Assembly: GCF_963924675.1 (NCBI RefSeq)
Contig: NC_089240.1
Coordinates: 114,891,680-114,955,679, forward strand
Length of the DNA: 64,000 nt
Direction: 5' to 3'
Source of the DNA: Phocoena phocoena
Lineage: Eukaryota > Chordata > Mammalia > Artiodactyla > Phocoenidae
Below are positions 10,601 through 25,600 of the stretch, piece after piece. A program made the translations under genes and the position numbers. Numbering within the stretch: the stretch's first letter is position 1; the number at the start of each line of letters is the position of its first letter. Under the pieces are notes generated by a model. It had not been told where the DNA came from. It saw only the letters and a program-made list of their open reading frames with translations, and ran no database searches.

Positions 10601-13600
10601 ATTTTCATTTCTATCACCTCCAACCTTTTTACTCTTGCATTTCCCTTTGTCTCTGGGTGAAAAGAAACAGTGGGTAAACAAACCGCTTGGTAGCTAAAAC
10701 CAGCTTATCTGAAAGATGCAGCCCTGTGCCCGCCCCTCTGCTGCAAGTCACCTGCTTTACACACCCTGCAGCCCATCTGGGTTGCTTTTCTCTTTTTCTA
10801 AGAGGCAGTGAGCAGTAGCAAAGAAACATCACTCATTAGAGAAAGTGGTTTGGGGGAACCTACTTGAGCCGTGGCCTTGTTGAAAGTTGGCACTGGTACA
10901 GTAGGCTTCGATCACTTTCAGAATCTGAGCGTCCTCTTCCAGAGCAGCCGTACCTGTCAAGTGTAACGAATCGTGACTCCTCAGGGAGATACACATGCCT
11001 CTGGACCCTCGAAATGATGTAGTGCACTCGGGTGCTAGGCACTGGCTTCTCTGACCGGTGGCCTTAATGAAAGGCAGGAGAAAAAGCTGACCGGCTGGCA
11101 TGGTGGAACAGAGACACATCCACCTTGGGAAAGGGATGGGGCACCAGTGAGTTCAGCACCGAAAGTGGCCTGCTCCAGAAGCCACTGGGAGTTCGAAATT
11201 GGAGGGTCCTGTCAGTGTCTCAGAGGCTACAAGGCCAGCCCTGGGCTTGGTGCTGGCCTCAGTTCGCATCCCATACACCACACCCTTCCTTTCCATCAAA
11301 TTTCAAGGCTCACTTTCTCTAGGAAGCTTTCCACCATTAATCCCACCCATTTTTTCCCAACCAGCCAGCCTAGTCACTGATTCTCCCTCTCATTCCCCCA
11401 ACCCCCTCCAACTCATTCTAGAAATGGCTGTTAACATGCCGCTGTGCACATCCAGGGGTGAGGTGAGGGGTAGGGGAAGCAGAAGCTAGAGTCCAGCAAA
11501 GATTTATCCAGACTGTATTTCGGACTGATACACACAGCTCTGTCACCCCTTGGTGATACATCACTTACTCCTTCATGTGTGTCCCAGAGTACCTTGTTCC
11601 CAGAGAGGCAAATGTGTACATATCGATTGGCTGACCAACTCTGCAGCCTGCCTCTAAACCCAGCCCTGTTTCTATACGCCAGCAGGCTGCTTCCTTGACT
11701 AACTGAGAACATCACTGAACATTAAAATTCCAGAGGATCTCAGGCTTTGGGCCTATTTAGTCGATCTTAGTAAAGGCAAATAACTCAGGTGTCAGAAACT
11801 AAGAGGGAAGAAAAAAATGTATCCATAGCAAATGGGTCCCTTTAGTGGTTCTAAACCAGGTAGAGCCAAATGTTCAACATGAAAACTAGATAGATGGTTT
11901 GTCTGCCTAAGACGACATGAAAAGCAGCAGGAGACAGCTTATTGCAAAATCTGAGAGGTGGCGGCCAAGCCTTCCCATGCATTTTTCTTTATGTCAAAGG
12001 TGATGCTGAGAACATACTGCTCGAATCCTCTTCTTTCAAACAATTCCTCATCCATAACCAACTTTCTAAAAGTACGAAACACATACTTTTGCGGATGACA
12101 TATTCCTCCTCCGATGGCTTTCTTTCGGTCTTTCTTTTGTGAAGAAACTTCTTCATCGTTTTGGGGCTTTTACCAGATTCCTGTAAGGATAGAGGTTTCT
12201 TTATGAATTAAAAATTTCCCCAAAACACAAATTTAAAAAGCAAGTGAAATTAAATAGAATGGCTCTCTCTTATTTTTGACAGTCTCACTTAGGAGGGTAT
12301 CAGGATTTAATACTATACACAGTAAAAATGGTTCCAATGAACACTAAAAGGTTAAATGAAACCGAGGCAATGCTATTATCCTCTCAATTGCCATAGAGAA
12401 TTTATGCGGCTGCTTCTCCAGGAGGCCAAATGCCTTTAGGGTACCATCTGCAGAGAAAGTAATGGATGTCAATCCTAGAGAAATAACAGTATTTCCTAAC
12501 TTGGTTTATATTCCCCACTGATACAGCTTTAAGGGAATGAAATAACAATTGTAACTATTAATGGGGTATGGACTGCTTTTTGAAGAGCTTCAAAACGATT
12601 TAAATAAATTCTCCTTAGCGACAGTCCCACAAAGAAGAATATCAATTTCCATTTGTGAGACAGGAAAATTAAGGCAGAGAGACTAAGTAAATTTCCTGTA
12701 GTCAGAGAGAAGAGCCAAATGAAGGATTTCCTGATAAATAATTTAGGGTTAGGCATAACGTACCTACAGCAAGCTTAAACATACATCTATAAAGTCATAT
12801 TTTTAATTAGTAGAAAAAAGAGAGACGAATTATTGGATTTGCCTTTGCCATATGAATAACCAGCAGGTCTAAAAAGGTGCTCATTAAGTACCCAAGTAAA
12901 CAGTGATCATCTTATTCCAGTCTCCCATGCAATGTATATACAGGATGCATGGTTAACAATCACTACCTTAAAAATAACTGCAACAAAGAATTTAATTTCT
13001 TCCACTTAGCCTCAGTGATCCACTTAGACTTGAAAACAGACAGACATGAAAAACTCACATGTGACAAAAATAACAGGAAAAATAGAAACAGCATATAAAA
13101 AAACCCACGGAAAACAGACATTTTAGAGGCATTATAAGATGACATTTTCGCACATATTTCACAAGAGCCTACTTTTCTGAAGAAAGTACTTACATGTCAG
13201 AATTGTATCTTCATATTTTAGCCACCAAGTGTAACAAGGGACAAAACAAGCATAAAGGAAAGCTTCATTCATCAAAGGTTACAGCACAGCATTATATGAT
13301 GTCACTGTACGCCAAAGATATCGTTCTACCCTTACCTTTAAGATATAAGACATCCTCTAAAGTGAATATGTAAAGAAAGAGAAGATGAGCGTGAGAGGTC
13401 GATGGTTATAATGACCAAATCCATTTATCAATAATTCTAAAACAACATTTGAAATGTTAGTGTTATCATAAATCACACAGAGAGAATATCATCGTGTCTC
13501 CCACATTAGTTTCAGATGCAATACCATCATGCAAAAGCCCAAGGGATACAGTTCTGTGCAGAAAAACAAATGCTGGAAATAACTGAAATACACGTCTCCC

Positions 13601-16600
13601 AGCAGAAACAAAGTGATCATGCCTTAGTTTTAATGGATTAGTTCTGTGAAGGATTAAGTCAACTTTACCCTTCAAAGCTCACCTTAATTTGAACTTAGTA
13701 ACTGACAATTACAAAATATCCATCATTAAAAAGGGGACTTAGGTAACCATGAAGTGGCACTCCTGGTTTAGGTGATCAGAGGAGAAAATTGGATAACTGC
13801 GGGAATCACCGGTCAATTTCCAAAGCCAACCTGTGGGGCTGTTTCCTGGCCAAATTCTGAACAGAGGTACATAATAAAGATTCGGCTCAAGGATTATTTC
13901 TCCTATCATGTCAGGTTGAAAGGATCAAAAAATCCTCCCATATCCAAATATTGTCCTACTTTTACTGCACTAAGAACTGGAGGCAACAATTAAGTGACAC
14001 AATTATATATATGCAGCATATATTTTTGTGTCAAGTGTGTGTTTTGATGAGTGACGCAGACTTAGCTCAATTTTGAGTTTTTGATTTAAAACACCATGCT
14101 TCACTTATGCGTCTCATAATTGTCACAGACTTAAATCTTCACTCGGTAAGACCTATTTAAAGAATAGTTACTAATAAATGAGGATCTTTTCCGAAAGCTG
14201 AAATGATGAGAAACTTGTTAGGGGAAAAAAAAAAAAACCACCGTTTGGATGGAAAAGGTAATGCTCCACACAGTTATGGAAGATAGTGACTGACATTTCC
14301 TGACTGCCACTTCTAGACAAAAAAAAAACAAAAAACCTTGAAATCCGCATTCTACCCAAACATCAGATGTCCTCTAGGGTTGTCGCTTAAAAGCCTCTTT
14401 TTAAAAGACACTCCTTTCACTAAATTCTTTTTCTCTTTCCACTGCAGCAAATAATTCAGACTTTCATAGTTCAGACCCATGGCTTGGTCCCATAAGACTT
14501 TTACTGATTTGGTTTAAGAGATCAAAATGATTCCAAATGCAGAATTGGGACCGCTTGGTTAGCAATTCAATGCTAATGAAGTAGCATTTGTTTGAGATGT
14601 GTGTACATCATGACCTATTTATAGAATTATCATATAATCATAAAGGCAAGCCAGAGGCACTCCGGGGGGGAGACCAGGGAAACTCAGGCAGTGCACAGAA
14701 ACCTTGTGGATATTCAGGAAATATGTGTAGATGGACAATGCGGAAATGGAAAATTAATTTTAAAAAATCACTGAGTCTAGCAATTCAAGATTGACTGACA
14801 TGTATCACCTATCATCAATTCTAGCACATGCCCACAGAACTCTTTGTAACAAGCTACGAAATCAGCTTGTCTGAAGCATTTTATACCATATGTAGCAAAA
14901 TTACCTCTTTATAACCTAGCGCTGCTGATGGTCTAAGTGGAGGCGCAGGTCGCAGACAACTTAAGCTCCACGGTTTTATAATTTGAGGAGGCTCCAAGGG
15001 TCCTCGGGGCTGTCCAGTAGAGCTAAAAGACTGGGAGAATGTCTGATGAGATGTTGGCAATCTGCCATCTGAACCCGACCCCCCTGGGCCACACACTGAG
15101 ATAACAGCAATAGCTTCCTTGCATCCACAAAGGCAGCCCCGGAAAGGAAAAGGTGGGAAAACAAGTCTCCAGTTGGAGAACTGGCGCTTTCCAGTCAAGA
15201 CTCTGGGGTCTCTAAGGAACAGCACAAAACTCACTCCACATCCCATGATCCTGCCCTCCCTCTGTCCTGGAATTTCATTCAAGTCAGGTGTTTTCTCCCC
15301 TCTAAGGGAGGAAAGTGGAGTAACAGTCAACATTTAATGAGTTTGGTCATGTGTGTGGCACTCAATTAGGCACTTAAATAGGTTATTTCCTAAGAAGAAC
15401 TTAAGACAAACTTTAGCAAAGTGAAGTAACCAGCCAGCAATTGGCAAAGCCAAGATTTGAACCCAGATCTGATGCCAAAAGCCCTTGTTCTTTCCACCAC
15501 ACACTGTGCTCAAAACTGGAATTTGGGCATCACAGGTTTGAGTGTTAACAGACAACACAGCACATCTTCAATCTCACTCGGCAAGTACAGTAAAATCTCA
15601 TCAATTCAAATTCCATGAACTCTAAATTTATGATAAAATGGAAGGAGACAACGCTCAAAGTTCACCCTTAAAGGTTACTGAGGGAATGCGATGCATAAAT
15701 GAGATTGCATGGAGACGTCCAAGACGTTCAGAACTCACGAAGGTAAACTATTTCCTTTGACTTAGCACATTATTAACATGAACGTAATGGTTGCTGATTA
15801 AAATAAATCCTGTTTATCATTAAAACATCTTAGCAGGACTTCTGGCCAGAAAAACTTTGCTAGCAGTTAGTTGGAGTACCTTAATACTGTCAAACAAAGT
15901 TGCACACCTCTAAGTCAAACTCTGTTCGTTGGGATGGGTCTCCCTCCATAACAAGAAACCAGAATCAGTGAGGTTTGACTGTACTTCAAACCCTACAAAT
16001 ACAGACTATGCGAAGGCTAAGGGCATGCTCACCACTTCTTGTAAGTCCTCAGCAGGCAAGATTTGACAAGAGACTCAATAATCCCTGGACAGGACAGACG
16101 GACTACTTACGGAATGAGCACTACAAGATGACGATGATGTTTTGGATAAGGAACTGCAAGAGGTGGGTCCTCTTATCAGCCTGTACAGATGCTCCAGCCA
16201 ATCCTGGAAGTCCTGGTTGTTGCCGCAGTGGACCACAATTCTCTCTACTATGTTACCTGCATCACCCGATTAGGAACATTTGGAAACAAAAGGCAAGGAG
16301 GAGCTTGAGCTTGCCTCATTCATAAACACACTTCATTGCAGCTAGGACTTGGGTGTCTATTTTCAGGCGTTTTCATACCTATGAGCTAACCCTGCTGAAA
16401 CTTCTCTATCAGGAACAGATAAGCTCTGATAATAAAGTAAAGACATAAATGCTCATATCTGATTTATAAAACCATCCTGGATTTCTACCACTTACAGAAT
16501 CTTGGAAGTAGTAGAAAACTTCACGCTAAACAAACTCACAATCCAAAAAGGTAAGCACAGGGTCCATCTAGTTCATAGTCTAAAATGAGACTATTGTATT

Positions 16601-19600
16601 GCTTTACCCAATATCAAAGATGAAGCAAGATCCAACTAAGACTGGTTCCAATCTCTGGGCCAACACCAAATCTCGGGCTCCCTATTGGGAAAGAAGCGGG
16701 TAAAGCCTGCGGCCAGCATCCCAGTGTTAGCCATCGTGTCGTGTCAGTGCAAAAAGTGCAACCATCAGGTGGATATCTAACAGGTTTGGCAAAAGGGACA
16801 AGAGGCCAAAATGTCATGGAGCATTATGGAGGTGTGGCATTTTGCTCAACTTGTGAAGAAAGTTTCACGGCTTTTCAGCACTTTTTAAAAACACACCCAA
16901 ATCTTGCTAATTCATAGGCTGGTGATAAAATGGCTCCTCTGCCACCAGGGAACAGACGACAGAAGGGAGAGAAAATTACACTTACATCGGTCCGTTTTGT
17001 TATTTCTTAGCTCTAACAAGTAGCTCTTATACAAGAGAAGATTGAAACTAATGGCAAAGCCGAGGCTTTTGAATGACCAGGAGGTTTCCCTGCTATCGCT
17101 GTAGACTAATTAACCCAGGAAATGGAATATGCTTTGCCATGCCCATGTAAAACTTGCTCACGGATTATATAACAGAAAATAATAGCACTTATTTATTTAA
17201 ACCCCACTGCATTTCAAAAAGAGTTTGAAGTAGCTACATGAAGAAGAGAAAATTACCTACCAGTGATTTCAAATGTGTAGTCATTCCCTTCAATTTCATC
17301 TAATCTAGTCACCACCATTCCTGCTATTGGTATTTTTCCCTACCAGAAAAAGAATATCCCCATTAATTCTGTGGTTATACATGTCTCTGCTTATTTGTTA
17401 GATTTTCTGACCCTCTTAGGAATCACTGGTGAATTATGGAGAGACATATTTCTTTGGTCTGTCAATAGATAATATGTTTCCCCACTTTAAATTTTAATCA
17501 GACAAGAAAGCAAGGGGAAAATGGGGGTTGTGTTTTGCTAACGCACCCTAAACCATAAGGTCAGGATTTAATCACAGTTTACTTTTCTAACACATTCTCC
17601 TGATAATCAGAAAACAAAGTAGAAACTCGAATTTCATGAAAATTAGTAATTGCTAGGCCAAGATAGGATATAGGCAACAGTAACTTACAGTACTCCGTGT
17701 TTTGGGAGCAGACTAAAGGAAGTTGAATTTCCTAAGGGGCTGAATGTCTTCCATCTCAGAAACTTGAGTCACGTGATGTGACTGTAATAAGACAACCATA
17801 GGGGCAAGCCTCAACTTTATATTTTCTCATTCATCTAGTTGCAGACTTCAATTTTTATTTATACATTCATAACCTAGCTTATAACCAGAGCAGTGGACAT
17901 TCAGGATAAACTCATGCTAACACATACGCCTCTGAGAGAAGGAACATCTGCTCTTATAAACTGTTTAATTACATGAAGGGTCAGACAGAACATTCTGTCT
18001 TTTCTGGCTGGAGCTTTTAATGCCGGAGTGGAAATATTGCATCTGGATGGAAACCTGTTTTCATTACGGGTCTTGCTATTTGCTTTATATGAAATCCACT
18101 AACCTGATAGATAAAGCCACTCATCCGAGGACTTGCAGATAACATTATCAAGACACTTGAAAATAACATGAGGTACCGCTCCTCTTTTTCCTGAAGTGGA
18201 AGGAAAAAGATTAAATGAAAAATAGAAATTGCACATTTTGCTTATTAAGAATTTCTGGAATCATTTTTGTAACATAGATCTTATATAAGGCAATGAAACA
18301 CAGTGATTTTTTTTTTTCAGTACATGGGCCTCTCACCGCTGCGGCCTCTCCCGCTGCGGTGCACAGGCTCCGGACGCGCAGGCTTAGCGGCCATGGCTCA
18401 CGGGCCCAGCCGCTCCGCGGCATGTGGGATCTTCCCGGACCGGGGCACGAACCCGCGTCCCCTGCATCGGCAGGCGGACTCCCAACCACTGCGCCACCAG
18501 GGAAGCCCCCACAGTGATTTTTAAAAAAAAAGGATACCCAACTTAAAAGTATAAAACGCATTTAATTTTACTTTGAAAATGGATATAGGCCCCCAGTTTA
18601 TCTGTGTCCTTCCTATACCTAAGAGGTAAATACAAACAACCATGCTTGTTTCCCAAGCATGTAAGCCTGAAAAGTCACACAGTTAATGCCTTCCTGCCCA
18701 AGTTGCAACCAGAGCACAATGTAAGTCTCAATGTTCTCAAAGTGAAAATGATTTTACTTTGAAAAGTGGCCAAATAAAGGGGTTTTCAGGTGATAGGAAA
18801 TTTATTATGCCCTAACATGTATGGTAAACTCTTCCTAAAATTACCGTTAATCAATAACTACACAATAATTATTATACCCATATAAAACAAAGAAGGAAAC
18901 ACTTTTTAAAATGGCACTAAAGGAAATTTTACACACAAAGGCTTCTCTGAACCCCTTAAACAGACATGCAGTGAGTAGATGCCAAAGATTGCACTGGGCT
19001 CGTGCATCCGGCCATCTTAGCTACAATTATCCTCATGCCTGGCTCCGTCTCCTTTCTCCCGCTTGAGAAGAGCAACTTTCAAGGCTAATTTTTCTAACAA
19101 GTGTTCTGCGTTCTCTCACATCTTTCTCTTGCTTGGTCTCATCTCCTGCTCTTGCTTCCAGCTGCCTCTCCTGTCTAACTGGCTTTTTCTGCTGCCTTTA
19201 GCATATGTACATCTCCTGTCCATTTCATAAGCTTTCACTTGCCCCTGTGGCTCCTTAGACATAACACCCTATTTCTTGACATTTTATTGCTAAATTACTT
19301 GCTGCCTTCGTTTTCTCTCCATTGATCCCTCTCTAACGGCACCCCTGCTGCTCTCTCAAAGTCTTCAATCACTGCCTTCTAGAGAAATCCAATGGCTTCT
19401 TCCCGGTCTCCATACTCTTTGACCTCTGACCCTTCTGCAGCACTCAGCAGGCTGACCATTTTCAAATGCTCCTCCTAGAATTTCCACGACACACCACACT
19501 CCCCTGATTCTCCTCTATCTTCTGCTTTGTCTTTTTGTCTTTTTTTAATCTTTTGGCCTCGCCGTGCAGCATGCGAGATCTTAGTTCCCCGACCAGGGAT

Positions 19601-22600
19601 TGAACCCCAGCCTCCTGCACTGAAAGCGTGTAGTCTTAACCACTGCACAGCCAGGGAGTCCCTGCTTCGTCTTTTTCCGGCACTGATTCATCCTTGCTTT
19701 ACCCAAGAGGTTTATCCCAAAGGTATGAAAGACTGTTAGAGTCGCTGCATTAACCTTCCACAGGGTATCTGCATTTTAAATGAGATTGCTTTTTTCCCCA
19801 ATTTTTTAATTGAAGTATAGTTGATTGATTTACAATGTTACAAGTGTACAGCAAAGTGATTCAGATACATATTCTTTTTCAGATTCTTTTCCCTTATAGG
19901 TTATTACAAGATATTGAATATAGTTCCCTGTGCTATACAGTAGGTCCTTGTTGTTTATCTATTTTATGTATAGTAGTGTGTATCTGTTAATCCCAAACTC
20001 CTAATTTATCCCTCCCCGCTTTCCCCTTTGGTAACCACAGTAATGAATCTCTGACAGAGACCTGTCAGGGAGTAGAGGAAGATGTTTGGGGAGGGAGAAG
20101 ACGATGGCAATACCCCGTAAATCACACCAGGTGGTGTAATCAACCTTCTTCCCCTACCCCGCTCCCTTCCTAAAAGACATAACCCATCTTCAGGCTTCCG
20201 TGCTTCTCTCTGGATATTTACTTCCCAAGAAGGCACATCTGTCAGGGGCATGTAAACCTCTGCCTCTAACTCTGACCTCCTACCCACATTTCTATACCGT
20301 TTCAACAGCTGCCTACAAGTCATCTCCTCCTGGATACCCACCATCACTTGAAAGTTACCAGGTCTGAAATGACATCCGTCATTTCCTCTAGCCTCTGGCT
20401 CACCACTTCCTACAGGCTTTCCCTTCTAAACACGTCTCATATTTGCCCCTTAAGTTTCGTTCTCTCTGCCACCACCTTCCTGGGGGGTACTTACCACTTT
20501 CCAACCCAGATGGCCTGTCTCTAGCCCCATCTCCTCCAGTTTAGCTGACATACACAGCTGCCAGGTTGTCAGAAACACCCCTTTCGTTTCACCCCTGTTT
20601 CTCTACTACTCAGGCCTCGCATGGTTTCCTGCTGCGTCCAGCTGAACTATCCTTGCCTGACAGCCGAGGTTCTTCACAACCTGCCTCTCTCGAACCCAAT
20701 GAATTCGCTCTTTCACTCTGCCCAGGATGCTTCCTCTGCTCCTAATAAACTGGCTGGCTCAGTGCGCTGAAGACAAAAGGCCACATCCCTGCTCTCTCCT
20801 GAGATAAGAAGGACCTCTCCCTTACAAAATCTTCCCCCTCTCTCTTCACGGCCCCCTCCTCAAGTCCTATCTGCATACAGTCTTTTCTCGGTCTCTCCCT
20901 TCTCTGAACTTCTGTGGAATCTATTGTAGGGATGGCATGATCTGGCATTGACTATTTTGGTTTGTTTTCTAGTTGCAGCTTGGGTTTTAATCTGTCTCTA
21001 ATGAGTTCTTTGAAGGCAGAGATCATGGCTGTTCTTTTCTCTTAACTGCTCCCACAGCACCAAGCAGAGGGCTGGGCAAAGAACAGGTGCTCAGTTTCTG
21101 ATGCGAAAAGTCTGAGCATTTGACCTTGATGGAAGAAGAAATAAAGGAAGAAATATATAAAAGACGGAAGAAAGGGTGTTGAGAGTGAAACCTCTTACCT
21201 CACATGTTCCATACTGCACCATTACTTGCGACATAAAGATCACATTCCCCAAGGTTTTAATATCCTCCCCTTCCCATGCCTGAATAGGTTCCGAAAGTAT
21301 CTGCAACTCCAGCTGCTTTCTCTTTCTGAGATCTTGGCACTGCCCCTACAGAACCGAAGCAGAACATACTGAAATAGGAATTCTCCGGAAACAGACCTAA
21401 AACAAGGCTAAAGTAAGAAGCGGCTCTTGACTATCAGATTTCCGCTGAGTCCCTATTCCTCACCACGAGTCCCATCACCTGGTCCGTTCCGGACAGATGG
21501 AAAGATTCACTACCTTAAATCTCTAGCCTTCAGCCCCTAAACATTTTGTAAGGAGGAGCCATTTCTCATTTTGCAAAACATCAAGATAAAGTGGTAGAAG
21601 GAAGGGGGTTGCCTCTCCCTCCCCACAAGGAGTAAGGGAAGACAAGTAGCAGAATCACATCAAACAGGACCAGTAGGTTCAGATCTGCTGCTTGGTGTCC
21701 TTGCTCGCTCCAGCTCCTCTCCATCTTGTCTACCTTTGCATAAGTCGTGCTTTGTTACAAAGCAATTTTATTTTTCTAACTCAGTTTCCAACCAAGTGAC
21801 ATCTTACTTTACAAAATGACTCCAAGAGTTATCGAAAAAGAGAAAATTAAACTCCTTCTGCCGCAGTGAATCAAACTGATCTTATAATGAAACATAGGCA
21901 CTGCCCTATACTTTGTTTTGGGACCAGTAGTAGATTGCTATGAAAAAGTACTAAGCTAATTTTTATCCCTAAAAGGATTGGAAAAAGAGATACAACTGAA
22001 TTTCACAAATACAAACTGAAAATACAAGCCAAGAAATAACACGTGGGGTATGACTACTATATATTTGTATAGAGTATATACTATATACATATATAGCTCA
22101 CTGCTTCAGAAAATGTGAAGTTATCTTAAAATAATTTAACAGTATTCACTCCAAATCGAATATGAAAATAAGCATATGGTTAGTTATGTTCCTGTTTCCA
22201 AATGACTATCATAGTGTTTTGGGGCATGTTTTCTATAAAATCTCTGCTGCCCCTTTCAGGTAAATGGAAACTTGAGGAAATAAGTTCATTGTACACATAT
22301 TTTTGAGGCCTAGAATGGGAGTAAGTATACTATAACCGTCAAAGCAAGTTTTACAACATGTAAAATGATTAGAATGAAATATCATTTTTCAAATGAGACA
22401 TTTTATACTCAATTTACATAGGAAAAAAAAGGGATACAAATAATTATAAATGCCATGGGTTTCAGTGGGCTGTTCCATTAGGTTGAACCATGTCAAGCTG
22501 CCAGTATTCCACCATTTTTTACCTACAACAGCAACTTTAACCTGATACCTTACACGCTGGTCTTCAACTTGCTGTTTAACTGTGGACACATCAGGTACAG

Positions 22601-25600
22601 ATCTTTCGACAGCAATAAAAATGAGGTGATGGTGAATGTTGCATCACAACCTTACAGCAAGAATCAATAACTAAACGTTGATCCCCATCACTTGGAGTAC
22701 TACAGAAATGTCTAAAATTAAGCTCAACTTAATCAATCACCCCAAATAACCTTTTCTTTCCTCCTAAAATGCCACCAAGCAGTTTTACCTCAGTGGGTTC
22801 AAGAGGACATTAAGCCATTGTGCTCGAGATTCAAGATAAAAGGTAACTTTGATAGCACTCTATATACAGCAATCGTATTTTAGTCGGGTTTCTTTTTCCT
22901 TTTAGATTTGATGAAGGATTTCTTTTTCATATGCAAAGAATAGACTCACACCTTTCGGCATAAGTAGATGAATCCGGTATTGATGCCGATCAGTGAAGGA
23001 CGAGTTGCACAGACATAAGGTGAGTAACACGGGGGTAAAGACAAAGAGACAAAAGGAAACCCCCCACCTACACAGCCATGCTTAATGTGGCAGAGACTTC
23101 AAATGTGAGCGCTTTACACCCTCAGCCTGGCAACCTTTCACAGGTAAGCATGATGTTTGGAAGACAACAGTAAATGAAACAATCACTGCGATACGGTCAC
23201 TAGAGCTTATTGTTTCCACTCTAGAGACCTTTGCAGAAGGAAAGAAACATTACACACAAGTCACTCTTTTAGGAACAAAGCATACAAAATGGAGAGTTAT
23301 AATTTTAGAGCATCACCTACCATGAGAGTTTTGAATGCTATGATTGCTTTCAGAATATCCTGGTGATCTGGATGCGTATCCTATTAAAGGAATACATTTT
23401 AAAACAATATTAAAGGAGAACAGAGCAGTGATTGCAGGGCTTAGGGGTGGGAGGAGGGTGTGGCTGCAAAGAGATCCAAAGAAGACATTTTGAGGGATGA
23501 TGGAATTGTTCTGTGTCGAGACAGTAGTGGTGGTAACTCGAATCTACACACATGTTAAAAGCCATAGACCTGTACCCCAAAAGAAAAAAGTCAGCTTTAC
23601 CGTATGCTAACTTGAAGATTAAAAAATAAAACAGCATTTGAGCATTTGGAATCTCAGCACCTCTAATGATTAGGTGATGAAGAAATTAAGATGGCTGGGA
23701 ACACATTATATATTTGGTAACAACATACTAAGTACAGTTATCGAGGCAAGAGTTCCCATTTGCCTTTTTGCTGTTATACCGTGGATGATAAATAATAATT
23801 ATGTGGGAGGGGCATCATTAGGTCATGTTGTTAGTAAATGACAAGAGATAGGGAATTGTAGGAACATAGTGGTGGTTAGAGAGAACTCAATCCAATCTCA
23901 TTTCCTACACCGCCTCCATCTTCTTTCAGCAGACTCAACATGGCAGCCGGGAAAAAATTCCAGGTCTCATACCATGTGCTCCTTCCTAAGCAAGCTGATT
24001 ATATTTGGTCTGCAATTCCACGGTACTCACAACCCTGAAAAGTGGACAGGTTCAAAAATGGCTTTGAGGGATCCACATCTGCATAACTGTTTATGAAGGG
24101 AAAGTATGGCTCCTTGCGGGAGATGTCCAGCTAACCTCTGGAATTCAGCTGCAGTAAAAGGAAGAGAAAATCTGCTGTTCGATCAGCTTTGGGTGATAAA
24201 ATACAGAGCTGAGTAGACTAAGGGTCTGACCCAAGCTAAGAGCAGCACTGCTTATGAAAAGAAAGGTTGTACTCCTTTATAAATGTATCCTTACGCAAAT
24301 CGGCTGATCATTGAGAAGTTCAAGTTCTACTCTGCCATGAGCCAGCAGCCATACTCAATGATCAGAAAGCTGGATAAAGTGTCTCACCAGATGGTGAACC
24401 TGTACTCAGGATACGTATTATCTGATGGTGGGAAACGAAAGGCAGCCAAAGGCAGGTGACCACCAGCACACGGAGGAGGAGAGGAAACGGGCTCTGAGAC
24501 AAGAAGGGCCAAGACAGAGGATGCAGGCAGTGGGAGCACCTGGGATTTTATTTCCTCAAATGAAGTGTCTGTTTGCACTTCAGCACTGAGCAGTTCCAGA
24601 AACTGGGGCCACGCGTTTCTGGATTTTTGTGATAAACAAGGAGGGGCAAACCACAAACGGTTCGGTGAACAGGTTTAGCTTTTGGAAAGCCATCCAGAGG
24701 TCAACACCTTCCTGCAACCTTTCTCTTTAAAGATAATCAAACCCTTTCAAACCTCAAAACCTTTCCCCAGACACAGGAAGAACAAGTAGGGTAAATGCAG
24801 CTTCACCCCTCGGGCCCTCCTCACCCATCCCCATCCCCCATGCTCCATCACACAAGAGCGGCTCAAGAAGCTACCCCTGCTGATGGGCTTTTAATAAAGA
24901 GGATATGGGCTCTTGAGGCAAAAATATTCAATCCTCAGCCCTCATTGCAAATCTGAATATTTAGAAAAGGTGATAGCTATGCTACAGCTGTTGCAAGTAA
25001 ACTGTGCATTTTTAAACAAAAAAATGTGAGGGGGCTTTGATGGAGATGTATGGCTGCGTAAACAGAGAAACTGAGACTGGACCCATTTATTCATCTTTAA
25101 AGAAATACCAGAATCTTCCATTGTAATCCAGAGTCATAAAGCTGAATGACCACAGTGCTCTAGGGATAAACATTCCTGTCTATAATGAAAAATGTTCTGT
25201 ACATTTTCTGATGCTGTTCTGCTTTGTTTAGCTCCCACAAGAAAGCTGGTTCGTGTATCAGAGCAACAGAAGGTTTCTTGGTGGAAGATTTCTCTGTAGA
25301 ACCACCATCTACAGATGAGAGGGCAGAAGCAAACCTAAGTCAACCAGTGAGCAGAGACTTGAGGAAGCAACAGGACCAGGGCTGGGAGAAGAGAGGGGAG
25401 GGAGAATGATCATGAATATTTAATAGTAAAGTATGGGTATCTTTCAGTTACTAGATGAATAAGTCCTGGGGATCTAATGTACAGCATGGTGACTGTAGTT
25501 GATAATACTGTATTGTATACTTCAAAGTTGCTTAAAAAAAAGAAAAGAAAAGATCTTGAAAGTTCTCACTAAAAAAAAAAAAAGGTAGGTATGTGAGGTG

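Noticed and set aside
14881..15333. 150-codon minus-strand open frame taken as a single gene
   Set aside because: Only its 14905-15030 part is coding, as ARHGEF6 exon 10. The rest is intron that happens to stay open, and the splice to AHS-SFSSTG fixes the true boundary.
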